DNA of 43,638 nucleotides from an uncultured Prevotellaceae bacterium. GTDB lineage: Bacteria > Bacteroidota > Bacteroidia > Bacteroidales > Bacteroidaceae. The stretch covers positions 1 through 43,638 of the forward strand of contig ONHN01000027.1 in assembly GCA_900317635.1 (NCBI GenBank). Direction: 5' to 3'. Positions 35,779-43,638 of this stretch are shown here, piece after piece. The notes under the pieces were generated by a model. It had not been told where the DNA came from. It saw only the letters and a list, made by a program, of their open reading frames with translations, and ran no database searches. The position numbers and the translations under genes were made by a program. Numbering within the stretch: position 1 is the stretch's first letter; every line of letters begins with the position of its first letter.

Positions 35779-37934
35779 CCAACTTCAATCACTGCGCACT
35801 CCCCGCCGCGCAGCGTGGGGAGCATGAGGGCGAGCAGCGTGCCCTTGCTGGTGGTGGCGAGCGGCTCGCGCGCTGTTCCGCCGTCGGCAGGCATCATGGG
35901 CAGTAGGCGTGCCGTTTTTGCGGCAGCGCTGATGGTGGGGCGCAGGGGCTTGTCGGTCAGGTTCACACACAGCAGGTGGGCCGTGCGCGCATCCTTCGAG
36001 AAAACGCCAACAAGCAGTCCGTCTTGCGAACTGCGCAAGACAGGCGTTTTTCGGCCCACGGTCTGCACCACGTCGGCGCGTTCGCCGCGAGGCACGTTGG
36101 CGAAGTAAGCACCTTCCCACCGCTCGTTCATCACGATGGGGGCCAACGTCTGGCGCACGTAGTTGTTGGCCGCGCTGGCCGCGTAATACTGCGACGTGGG
36201 ACGGCGACGCGTGTCGAGCAGTGCGTTGTAGTCGTAGCGTGGCAGCAGGATGCCGTAGAGGTCGTAACGCCCCGTGCGATAGTTCTTCAGCGTGAGTTTA
36301 TAAAGGAAATTTTCCTTGTGGCTCGCCATCTCCTCGCTCAGGTCGCCGTCGGGTCTGCGCTCGCACCAGATGCGTCCCGCCGCGTCTTGTGCAAGGAGCA
36401 GTTGACCCTCCATCCAGAAGTGGTCGATACGCCCCGCTGTAGCAGACTTCTTCAGCTCACGCAAGCGGTGCCAGCCCGCCGTGCGCGATAGCTCGTAGAG
36501 GTAAGTCTCCTCAAGGCCGTAGAGCCTGCCTTCGTGGCTGATGAGCTGCACGATGTAGCGTCCGCCTGCCTCCGTTCGGGCTGCGAAGTTTTTCCTTGCG
36601 GGCTGATAGTCCCAAAACACGTAGGTTGTCTTGTCGCTTTGCACGGCGAGGTCGGCCTTGCCGTTGACGTCGAAATCGGCCACGACGGGTATGGCGCCTG
36701 GGCCAGCCCCAATGGCTGGCTGTTGGCGTGACGTGTCGGGAAACTTCGGAAAGGGAAACGACGAGAGCTTCAGTGTGAGCGATTGCTTGCCATCGCCTTG
36801 AGGCGAAAGCACGAGCAGCGTGGCATCGGCGCGCAGGAGCAAGAGCTCGTCGAGGCCGTCGCTGTCGATGTCGCCCGTGAAGGGAATGCCCTCGCCTACG
36901 CCGCCGCGCGTCCAGTCGCACCGTTTCGTCGTTTCGCTACGGTCGGCCTTAGCATATTTCACGCTCCACGTTCCGCCCCCTTCGGGCGAGTAGAGAGCCA
37001 AGTCGGCATAACCATAGGCATTGTCGCGCAGGCGGCACAAGAACTTCTGGGCTGGTTCGCCTGGCAATTCGGCATAGAGGCGCTGGTTCCACCCGGGCTT
37101 CGTGCGATAGTCGAAGTCGCGACGAATGTCGCCCGTCTCGTAGCGGTCGTAGGTGAAATAGAGCAGGCCCTTTGCACCGTATGCCATGGGCGCGAAGGCA
37201 GAGAGCCAGAGAAAGGCGCGCTGGCTGTTCGGGTCGCGTCGCGCCACGTCGGAACGCGTCATGATGTAGCTCCAGAGCGGCCGCTCGCCACTGAGCTGGC
37301 GCATGAGGGCAAGGTTTGAGAAATAGCCAGGTTGGTCGGGGCTCACGGCGAAGTGCGTGGCAGGATGATAATTGTCGAAACAAAGCACGGGCAAGGCCGT
37401 TTGCTCGTCGGCAAAGCTGCGCGCATAACGCTCGAATGCCTCCCACGACGTGAAGCCCTGCACGGGTAGCAGGTTGACGAAGAAGAGGCGCTGGGGACAT
37501 GCCTCGCGCGCGGCGCGTGCTGCTGTCCTCACGCGGTCGAGATCGGCCTCGCGCGGTTCGTCGGCATAGTAGATGCCGCCGTCGGCTGTGAGTGCCTTCA
37601 TGCGTGCCTTCAAGACGCTTTCGCCTACCTTTGCCCGCAGGCTGTTGTCCGTAAGCAAGACCTCAAACCCCGCCTCGCGCGCGGCGTTGCGGGCGGCATC
37701 GCGGTCGTCGCGGGGCGTATAGCCATGCTCTATGCGGTTGTCCAACACGAAGTTGAAGCCCGCCTCGCGCGCCAGCTGCCACTGCCGCGTGCGCTCGGCA
37801 GCGTCTTCTACGCCCACGTAGGGCGGGTCGTAGTAGGTGCCTATCATCAGCTCGCGCTGCTGCCACGGCTTTTGCGCTGCGGCGGAAGCAACGAGAAGGA
37901 ATATCAGTGGAAGAAGGGATGACGTGCGTAGCAT
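35772..37934 (-). CDS. Secreted TIM-barrel-like protein with FG-GAP/VCBS-like repeats
   Basis: A 720-residue exported protein, possibly a glycan-active enzyme. A signal peptide (MLRTSSLLPLIFLLVASAAAQ) is followed by about 300 residues with barrel-like features: MIGTYYDPPYVG, REAGFNFVLDN, EVLLTDN, GIYYADEP, LPVLCFDNYHP and APMAYGAKGLLYFTY. I cannot assign it to a GH family. Two calcium-type repeats resembling FG-GAP/VCBS blades, GDIDSDGLDELLLL (about 352) and ADFDVNGKADLAVQ (about 420), indicate a propeller-like middle. The C-terminal part (about 610-720) looks like an accessory beta domain. The stop codon lies within the 22-bp array. It has no YDLQGRRV tail. Confidence 0.7.
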   Translation of the reverse strand: MLRTSSLLPLIFLLVASAAAQKPWQQRELMIGTYYDPPYVGVEDAAERTRQWQLAREAGFNFVLDNRIEHGYTPRDDRDAARNAAREAGFEVLLTDNSLRAKVGESVLKARMKALTADGGIYYADEPREADLDRVRTAARAAREACPQRLFFVNLLPVQGFTSWEAFERYARSFADEQTALPVLCFDNYHPATHFAVSPDQPGYFSNLALMRQLSGERPLWSYIMTRSDVARRDPNSQRAFLWLSAFAPMAYGAKGLLYFTYDRYETGDIRRDFDYRTKPGWNQRLYAELPGEPAQKFLCRLRDNAYGYADLALYSPEGGGTWSVKYAKADRSETTKRCDWTRGGVGEGIPFTGDIDSDGLDELLLLRADATLLVLSPQGDGKQSLTLKLSSFPFPKFPDTSRQQPAIGAGPGAIPVVADFDVNGKADLAVQSDKTTYVFWDYQPARKNFAARTEAGGRYIVQLISHEGRLYGLEETYLYELSRTAGWHRLRELKKSATAGRIDHFWMEGQLLLAQDAAGRIWCERRPDGDLSEEMASHKENFLYKLTLKNYRTGRYDLYGILLPRYDYNALLDTRRRPTSQYYAASAANNYVRQTLAPIVMNERWEGAYFANVPRGERADVVQTVGRKTPVLRSSQDGLLVGVFSKDARTAHLLCVNLTDKPLRPTISAAAKTARLLPMMPADGGTAREPLATTSKGTLLALMLPTLRGGECAVIEVGL

Positions 37935-37988
37935 AAGCTTAAAGGTTTTATCGTAAGCGCTTTGTCTCTATCTGTCAATCTGCAGGCA

Positions 37989-37996
37989 CAAATTTA
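37989..37996 (-). promoter_or_regulatory. -7 box for the TIM-barrel-like gene
   Basis: The minus strand reads TAAATTTG, matching TAnnTTTG, about 55 nt upstream of the ATG; no good -33 element is seen. The divergent gap 37935-38198 also holds a weaker TATCTTTA on the plus strand near 38064. Confidence 0.45.
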
Positions 37997-38198
37997 CAAA
38001 ATAATCACAATAAGTGTGCCAATTTTCCACAAAATCTTGCGAATTTCAAAATTATAGCCGTATCTTTACCCTCAATAGATAGTATATGATGTAAAACACT
38101 CCTTTTCTGCCGTTTGTGCCCCTCTGTTGATTTCGTTTGTTGCCTACAGAAAACGATATCATGTAGTTGAAATCAACAAATCATAAACCATAAAGACG

Positions 38199-40031
38199 AT
38201 GAACAGCATGAAGACATTGGCTTTGCTCGCGCTAATGGCAGCGTTTGCGCCTTCGGCATGGGCTTTCGATGAGGGTTCGCAACCAAGCGAAGAGCCCGCC
38301 CTTGAAATTGCAGCCGAACAAGAGAGTCCGCTTTGGGACGGGTCGGGCACGAGTAGCGACCCCTACCTCATCAAGGGGCTTGCCGACTGAGAGGCGTTGG
38401 CCTCAGGCAGCGCAGAGCAGACCTACAGCGGCGTGTATTTCCGCCAGACGGCCGACATCAGCGGCGCGAGCGTCATGGTGGGCACAGGCACGAAGCCCTT
38501 TGCTGGCACCTACGACGGCGACGGCCATACGCTCGGCGTGAACCTCAACAGCGATGAGGCTTTCACCGCACCTTTCCGCTACATTTGCGGAGCCACGATC
38601 CGCCACCTGCACGTGACGGGTACTGTGCGGGGTAAACTCCACACGGCAGGCCTCGTGGGCGCTTGCCAAATAATTGACGACCTACCCACGAACACTATTA
38701 ACGACTGCCAGGTAAGCGCTACGATTATCGAGAAGCGCAACGATGCAGGCATGCTGCGCGCTGGCGGCTTCATTGGCCACGGCAGCGTGGCAAAGAACGT
38801 GCTGACGGACTGCCTCTTCGACGGCACCATGACCGTCGAGTATGGCAATACGAACAGCTATGCCGCCCCCTTCATCGGTTGGAGCACCTACACTACTGCC
38901 GACCGCCAGCTCATCAGCAACTGCCTGGAGGAAGGCACCTACGAAGGTTTCTACTATGAGGCCCTCTACTACGCCTAAGGCGAGAGCGACTTCCGTACGG
39001 ACTACCCCGTCACCCTCGACCGCTGCTACCGCACGAGCAATATGTCGGTGGCGCAGGGCACCTTTGTCTTTAACAAAATCGACATAACCGCTGGTTGCAC
39101 CTATGAGTTCGTGAGCGACCCCACGGTGCAGTTTGGCGGTAAGCCCTATTGGACGAGCGGTGCTACGATTAACGTCACCGTGCCCGATGGCACCCCCTTC
39201 AACCACTGGAGCGGTGCCGAGTATCCAGGCATCTTCGTCAGCGACTGCTTCAAAGCCAGCGGCCATCATCAGTTGCAAGACGTGATAGGGCCTCCTGGAA
39301 TCTTCATACAAACCACGCCCATTCCCGAGGCCGAGACCGAGCGTACCCTCTGGGGCGTTACCTATCGCTACCTCTCGCGCCAGGACTATCACTTCTACTT
39401 CAGCGACGAGACCGTAACGGCCAAGGGCTGGCATTTCGAGAATGACGATGCCACGGACAAAAAGGCCAACCTGCTGGTGTACAATGCCGACGGCGATGCG
39501 TCGGAAATTACAGTCATCACGGGTTACAACGAGAGCGACTATAACGACGACGGCGTGCAGATACACAACGACCTTGTGGGCGACTGGCGCGCCCAAGGAA
39601 AAGCTTTCTACTCCGCTATGACGACCAACCTCGTGCCGCCCCTGACGGGTATGCTGCTCGTTGGCGAAGAGACAGAAGCTACGCTGACCCCGACGGCTGA
39701 GACCGTGGCGGCTGTATCAACCGACCTGCAAGGCCACTTGATGGCAGACAGTGTGGCCAATGCCCTCGTGCTGAATGCCATAGATAATACGCCTGGTTTC
39801 TACGCTCTCAAGTCGGGAGCAACGTTGGCCGCCAACCGCGCCTACCTCGAATATACAGGAGCGAGCATCCGCGGCCTCATCCTCACGCCCGCGCCTACGG
39901 GCATCGCGAACGTAGAGGAGGGGAACACCACACCCAGCGACCATAGCTACGACTTGCAAGGCCGCCGCGTAGCAACCAACACGCGGGCAGGCATCTATAT
40001 CCTTAACGGGAAAAAAGTTTTAGTGAAGTGA
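38199..40031 (+). pseudogene. Secreted surface protein gene with two in-frame stop codons
   Basis: The single frame would encode 610 residues: a signal peptide (NSMKTLALLALMAAFAPSAWA), then segments such as WDGSGTSSDPYLIKGLAD, YSGVYFRQTADISGA and GTYDGDGHTLGV typical of Bacteroidales surface repeat proteins, and a [19 protein letters not shown] tail ending GKKVLVK. It is interrupted by TGA at 38388-38390, where relatives have Trp (LAD-W-xALA), and by TAA at 38976-38978 (YYA-stop-GESDF). Both are single substitutions from sense codons; no frameshift is present and the downstream frame remains clean for over 1 kb. A recent pseudogene is likeliest. The TGA stop ending the frame is part of a GTGACGAG repeat. 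Confidence 0.8.
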
Positions 40032-40217
40032 CGAGATAACAAGTGACAAGTGACAAGTAGCTACTGCGCTAATTGGGTGCCGCCTCGTCGGCATTAGCCC
40101 TTACTGAGTACGAAGGGCATCCCGCCTGCATACCTCTCGTTAGCGTTACCTGACTCGCCACGTGTCACGCCATTTGTTACACGTCAACAATAAATATCGC
40201 AAAAAACTGCGCAAAAG

Positions 40218-40249
40218 TTTGGAGGGTCTTTACGGAATGCCTATCTTTG
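40218..40249 (+). promoter_or_regulatory. Promoter of tRNA-His
   Basis: TTTG (40218-40221), 20 nt, then TATCTTTG (40242-40249). The interval 40032-40217 otherwise contains GTGACAAG units (40029-40059) and a GC-rich module, with no gene. Confidence 0.75.
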
Positions 40250-40280
40250 CACCCGCTTAGACGGCAAAAGCCGTAAACAT

Positions 40281-40358
40281 GGTGCCTATAGTTCAGTTGG
40301 TTAGAGCGTCAGATTGTGGTTCTGAATGTCATGGGTTCGAGTCCCATTAGGCACCCCA
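40281..40358 (+). tRNA. tRNA-His (anticodon GTG)
   Basis: Cloverleaf with encoded G-1 opposite C73 (the histidine identity pair), acceptor GTGCCTA/TAGGCAC, anticodon loop TTGTGGT, T arm ATGGGTTCGAGTCCCAT and encoded CCA (40356-40358). Confidence 0.95.
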
Positions 40359-40364
40359 CCAACC

Positions 40365-40407
40365 AACAATCCACGTCCCTGCGGGGTACGTGGATTGTTG
40401 CTTTTAT
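40365..40407 (+). terminator. Terminator after tRNA-His
   Basis: AACAATCCACGT (40365-40376) pairs perfectly with 40388-40399, followed by GCTTTTATT. The remainder up to 40603 has no recognisable gene. Confidence 0.75.
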
Positions 40408-40603
40408 TAAACGCTATGCTTATGCTGGCTACGCCATCGCATTCTTGCCTTTCTTCTTTTCAAGTCCAATTATTGGACGCTGCCAACCCACCTGCGGAAA
40501 TCAACAACATTAGCCCTAACCGAGTATGCAGATGCCACGCCCGCATAAAGGGAGCGTGGGCAGGGACAAAGAGGATGAAGACATCCCCAATTGCACATAA
40601 CCA

Positions 40604-41719
40604 TTATTCCGCACCTTCGATACTGCCGGCACGCACTGAAAAAAGGCGATAGTCGCGGCGCGTGGCGCGCAGGAGTTTGTCGGTATGGGTGCGGTCGGTA
40701 TCGGTGATAAAGATCTGTCCGAGCGCATCGGACGAGACGTAATCGATGATGCGTTGCAGGCGGTTCGTGTCGAGCTTATCGAAGATGTCGTCGAGCAGGA
40801 GCATGGGCGTGCGGTGGTCGCCGAGGTCGCGCAGATAGGCATACTGCGCCAGTTTCAAGCTCAGGGCCAAGGTCTTATGCTGTCCTTGCGAAGCCTCGCG
40901 GCGCACGGGGTAAGAGCCGAGCGTGAGTTGGAGGTCGTCCTTGTGGATGCCGTGGAGCGTATAGCCCACGATGCGTTCTTTCTGTCGGCCTTCGCGTAGC
41001 TGCTCGCGCAAGGGGCCGCGCTGCAAATGGCTGACGTAGGCAATGCCGGCGGCCTCGGCCTCATCGTCGGCACCCGAAAGGCGTTGATAGAGCGCGGCAC
41101 AGCGAGGAGCGAAAGCGGCAGCAAAGGCTTGGCGATGGCCGAAGATGACGTCGGCATCGGCTGCGAGCATTTCTTCCAACACGTCCAACACGGCAGGGTC
41201 GGGCTCGGCATCGCTTTGCTTCAGCAGGGCGTTGCGCTGGCGCAGGGTGCGGTCGTAGCGGATAGCGGCCTCCAGATAGTCGGCGTGGAGTTGGGAGAGG
41301 ACGGTGTCCATAAAGCGGCGGCGCTCCTCGCCACCGCCCGCTACGAGCTGCGTGTCCGTTGGACTTATCAGCACGAGGGGGAAACGTCCGATGTGCTGCG
41401 AGAGGCGGCGCACGCGTTGGCCGTCGTGCACCACGCGCTTGGGCCGCCCGCCGCCCACGCTGACGGCCACTTGGTTCTCCGTCCCACTCTCGTCAGCAAA
41501 CATACCTTCGAGAAGAAAGAACTCGTCGCCGTGGCGCACGCACTGCGTGTCGGTGGCGCCGCTACTGCTTCGGCAGACCGAGAGGTAGTAGATGGCATCG
41601 AGCACGTTGGTCTTGCCCTGCGCGTTAGCCCCGACAAGACAGTTGACGTTAGGCGAAAAATGCAACGTAGCGTCGGCCACGTTGCGATAGTTGGTGATAT
41701 GTAGTTCGCGAAGATACAT
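40604..41719 (-). CDS. recF: DNA replication and repair protein RecF
   Basis: A 371-residue SMC-like ATPase that loads RecA at gaps. It begins MYLRELHITNYRNV. Walker A is GANAQGKTN (residues 30-38). LISPTDTQLVAGGGEERRRFMD, the signature region REASQGQHKTLALSLKLAQY and Walker B MLLLDDIFDKLD follow. I chose the ATG at 41719; 22 more codons are open upstream but do not resemble RecF. It lies downstream of the unknown secreted protein gene, with 152 nt of repeats between. Confidence 0.94.
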   Translation of the reverse strand: MYLRELHITNYRNVADATLHFSPNVNCLVGANAQGKTNVLDAIYYLSVCRSSSGATDTQCVRHGDEFFLLEGMFADESGTENQVAVSVGGGRPKRVVHDGQRVRRLSQHIGRFPLVLISPTDTQLVAGGGEERRRFMDTVLSQLHADYLEAAIRYDRTLRQRNALLKQSDAEPDPAVLDVLEEMLAADADVIFGHRQAFAAAFAPRCAALYQRLSGADDEAEAAGIAYVSHLQRGPLREQLREGRQKERIVGYTLHGIHKDDLQLTLGSYPVRREASQGQHKTLALSLKLAQYAYLRDLGDHRTPMLLLDDIFDKLDTNRLQRIIDYVSSDALGQIFITDTDRTHTDKLLRATRRDYRLFSVRAGSIEGAE

Positions 41720-41793
41720 AGAGAGGGGAAGGGGTGTATTATGAGGGAGATTTATGGGACGCAAGCGTCTCGCTTGCGGAATCACTGGGAGGG

Positions 41794-41837
41794 CTACGCC
41801 AACGTTGGGTGCAGGCGGAACGCCTGCGTACCCAGTT
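41794..41837. repeat. Dispersed 45-bp repeat, copy 1
   Basis: Starts CTACGCCAACGTTGGGTGCA and continues with GGCGGAACGCCTGCGTACCC. Nearly identical to 43206-43250; the two flank the unknown gene at 41872-43122. A related GCGGGACGCCTGCGG module follows near 41845-41860. Confidence 0.8.
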
Positions 41838-41871
41838 ATTCTGCGGGCGGGACGCCTGCGGTCGCAGGGGA

Positions 41872-43122
41872 TTATTTCAGCTTCATGGTTTTGTAGCCGC
41901 CGCTGAACATGTATTGGTCAACGTAGGTGACGGTGAGGCCTTTATAGACGGCCTTTTGCATCAGCGTGGTGTAGGCGAGCCACTTTTGGCCGTTGGCATC
42001 GGTGTAGGTCCAACCTACGTCCACGGCGCGTTGGTCAATCATGTTGCCCCCGCTGCGATAGAGGGGTCGCCAACCGTTGGAGAGGAACACGACGGGGGCA
42101 TTCTTGTGTTCGGGATCTTCGCGGGCGATGCACTGGCGCACCTTGGCCTCCACGCCCGAGATGGCGGCGAACGTAGGCGGCATGTCTTGCGGCACTTTGT
42201 TTTCGTCAATTATGTCGTCGCGCAGCTTGCGATAGTACTGCATGGCGGCATCGTACATCTGCTTGAACTGCCCTGCACGAGGGTCCTGGCTCCACTGGGG
42301 ATGCTGCGTCAGGAAGTTGCGCCAGGCGAAGTCGAGTTCGCGGTAGTTGTTGTAGGCTGCTACTTTGTTGCCAGCTTGGTAAGCCTTGTCGGCTTGGGTG
42401 TAGATAGAGTAGGTGCCGTCGAAGATGTTGTTGTAGTCCGAACTGGCTGCCAGTGCTTGCGCTTCACGCGTTAGGCGCTGGTTGCGCAGGATGCGGTCGT
42501 CTTCGTTCTCCCACAGCGTCTGCACCTTGCCCTCGGCATCAATCATCTGCGTCTTAGAGCCTTCCACCATGTTTTGCTCAATGAACTTGAAGCCGTAGTT
42601 ATGAGCAATGATGTAGGCCTTAATCATTTGGCGGAAGTTCTTATAGTCGTTGGGCTTTTGGAAGTAGTCGTAGAAGAAGGCGTTGACGAGCGGTTCGCCG
42701 TAAGCCAGCACCTTACCGTCGGGGGCGATGGGGCAGCAACCATTGATGATGGCTTTATGCACGCCCTCGTTGGCGTTGATGATTTTGCAAAGTTCCACGT
42801 AGGTGTAGATAAGGAAGTTTTCTACGTCCTCCGTGCCGTCGGTATAGACGCCCTTGCCAGCAAACTGCTGCTTGTCGTAGGGGAAGAGTTGGGGATCGAT
42901 GCCTGCTGCGCTGCTATTGTTGGCAGGCGTGTTGTAGGCAGGTTGCGCCGTTTGCGCCGCCTGTTGGTCGGCACTGGCGTCTTGGGACTTCTGCGTCTTC
43001 TTTTCAACGGCTTGCTCCAGCTTCTTCTTACCTTGTTTTAAGAGGCCGCCAACGCCAAACTGCGCATTGGCTGTGCACGCCACGATGAAGGCGAGGATAA
43101 GGGAAAGGATGTTGCGTTTCAT
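41872..43122 (-). CDS. Secreted protein of unknown function
   Basis: A 416-residue exported protein that I do not recognise. A signal peptide (MKRNILSLILAFIVACTANAQ) is followed by FGVGGLLKQGKKKLEQAVEKK, a Gln/Ala/Asn-rich linker to about residue 75, and a globular region with Tyr/Trp-rich stretches (VENFLIYTYVELCKIINANEG, YNNYRELDFAWRNFLTQHPQW, DVGWTYTDANGQKWLAYTTL). No catalytic motif, lipobox or YDLQGRRV tail is seen. The C-terminal TVTYVDQYMFSGGYKTMKLK suggests a beta-rich end. It probably acts in the periplasm or envelope. It is upstream of recF but separated from it by repeats, so co-transcription is uncertain. Confidence 0.7.
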   Translation of the reverse strand: MKRNILSLILAFIVACTANAQFGVGGLLKQGKKKLEQAVEKKTQKSQDASADQQAAQTAQPAYNTPANNSSAAGIDPQLFPYDKQQFAGKGVYTDGTEDVENFLIYTYVELCKIINANEGVHKAIINGCCPIAPDGKVLAYGEPLVNAFFYDYFQKPNDYKNFRQMIKAYIIAHNYGFKFIEQNMVEGSKTQMIDAEGKVQTLWENEDDRILRNQRLTREAQALAASSDYNNIFDGTYSIYTQADKAYQAGNKVAAYNNYRELDFAWRNFLTQHPQWSQDPRAGQFKQMYDAAMQYYRKLRDDIIDENKVPQDMPPTFAAISGVEAKVRQCIAREDPEHKNAPVVFLSNGWRPLYRSGGNMIDQRAVDVGWTYTDANGQKWLAYTTLMQKAVYKGLTVTYVDQYMFSGGYKTMKLK

Positions 43123-43205
43123 GAGAATGTTTGTTTAATGATGAGGAATTGATTTTTAAGTGACGAGTGGACTTTTGAAGTAACGAGTGACGAGTGATAA
43201 GTTGA

Positions 43206-43250
43206 CTACGCCAACGTTGGGTGCAGGCGGGACGCCTGCGTACCCGGTTA
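43206..43250. repeat. Dispersed 45-bp repeat, copy 2
   Basis: Second copy of the repeat at 41794-41837, differing by G/A at two places. A GTGACGAG-type array precedes it (43156-43200). Both lie in the leader of the unknown secreted protein gene. Confidence 0.8.
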
Positions 43251-43313
43251 GGTTTCCGCGCTCCCAAGTGGGACGCTTGCAAGCCTTCATGCGGGCTGAG
43301 ATAAACTTCGGTG

Positions 43314-43345
43314 CAAATTTAATAAATTTTCTTGCGTTTTGCAAG
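43314..43345 (-). promoter_or_regulatory. Promoter of the unknown secreted protein gene
   Basis: The minus strand reads CTTG (43342-43345), 20 nt, then TAAATTTG (43314-43321). It would give a leader of about 185 nt containing the two repeat families. Confidence 0.5.
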
Positions 43346-43403
43346 TGTTTCGCAAGAAATGTTGCTTTCAATCAGAAGATTGTATTAAGAATTATTGCTG
43401 TCC

Positions 43404-43638
43404 GCTAAAAGTTGCCTACGGCGACTGCAAGCCCCCAATGAATGAAGCTAATATAGACCGCTAATAGATAGTAAAGTTAAGTTTCGGAAGTTGTGAGAGA
43501 ACGGGACAAATAGTGCGCGAAGCGTACCACATCTTGCTTAACCGCGAGGAGCGTAGCGACGAGTGGTGCGCGGATAGTGCGCAACGGATGAAGCGGTGCG
43601 CAGAGCGTACCGCACATTAAGAAGAATAGGTTGTGTCG
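43404..43638 (+). repeat. Right-end repeat cluster
   Basis: Holds GCTAAAAGTTGCCTACGGC (43404-43422, also at 9641-9659), the 53-nt block 43479-43531 (inverted copy at 169-221) and the 98-bp block 43541-43638 (direct copy at 2-99). GTGCGCNNAGCGTACC modules occur at 43513 and 43596. No gene is seen in 43346-43638. Confidence 0.8.

Noticed and set aside
9653-40031. Genome-wide reassignment of UGA to Trp
   Set aside because: TGA is used as a normal terminator (for example 29811-29813 and 40029-40031) and Trp is otherwise encoded by TGG; a TAA also interrupts one of the genes.
1-43638. Circular plasmid or phage closed by the terminal repeat
   Set aside because: The terminal repeats differ by one base, a related repeat lies inverted, and the content (adk, obgE, recF, cca, men genes, tRNAs) is chromosomal.

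Overview
This is a chromosomal segment of a Bacteroidota bacterium, most likely a Bacteroidales/Prevotellaceae-like gut or oral organism. The signs are: repeated matches to the Bacteroidota promoter (-7 box TAnnTTTG, often with TTTG about 19-20 nt upstream), few Shine-Dalgarno sites, a YDLQGRRV...GKK C-terminal tail on large secreted proteins, BspA-like and dockerin-tailed surface proteins, a serine-type sulfatase and GH95/M60 mucin-degrading domains, and a housekeeping block hpt-adk-obgE. G+C looks moderately high (a little over half, judged by eye).

Layout. 1-527: interspersed repeats, then a promoter. 528-9428: one giant 2966-residue secreted protein joining an M60 (enhancin-like) metallopeptidase to a GH95 alpha-L-fucosidase among ricin-like modules. 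9455-10577: two strong hairpins, a nitroreductase gene broken by a TGA at a Trp position, and yjbQ. tRNA-Ser follows. 10935-17080: a zinc-ribbon membrane protein and a probable operon of L,D-transpeptidase, S9 peptidase, Ser-type sulfatase and a DUF1460 amidase-like protein. 17449-19149: a BspA-like LRR protein behind a GC-rich tandem repeat. 19470-26565 (minus): cca, menD, a large dockerin-tailed surface protein, and menB; the surface-protein gene splits the menaquinone genes and is flanked by about 100-120 bp related repeats. 26783-29030 (minus): mutarotase-like and L-fucose-isomerase-like genes. 29196-35265 (plus): two deoxynucleoside kinases, tadA, yraN, tRNA-fMet, hpt, adk, obgE and tcdA. 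35772-43122: a secreted TIM-barrel/FG-GAP-like protein, a secreted protein gene with two in-frame stops, tRNA-His, recF and an unknown secreted protein.

Functionally, the window combines glycan and mucin foraging (M60-GH95, sulfatase, fucose-isomerase-like protein, mutarotase), cell-wall enzymes, menaquinone synthesis and nucleotide salvage. Much of the noncoding DNA is built from dispersed repeat families: a large palindrome of about 95 bp present in two convergent intergenic regions, GTGACGAGTGACAAG arrays that start at stop codons, ATGTTGCG palindromes, a 22-bp tandem array, GC-rich modules, and a family at both ends of the window. These are the least explained part of the window. All calls come from reading sequence and recalled family motifs; no database search was run.
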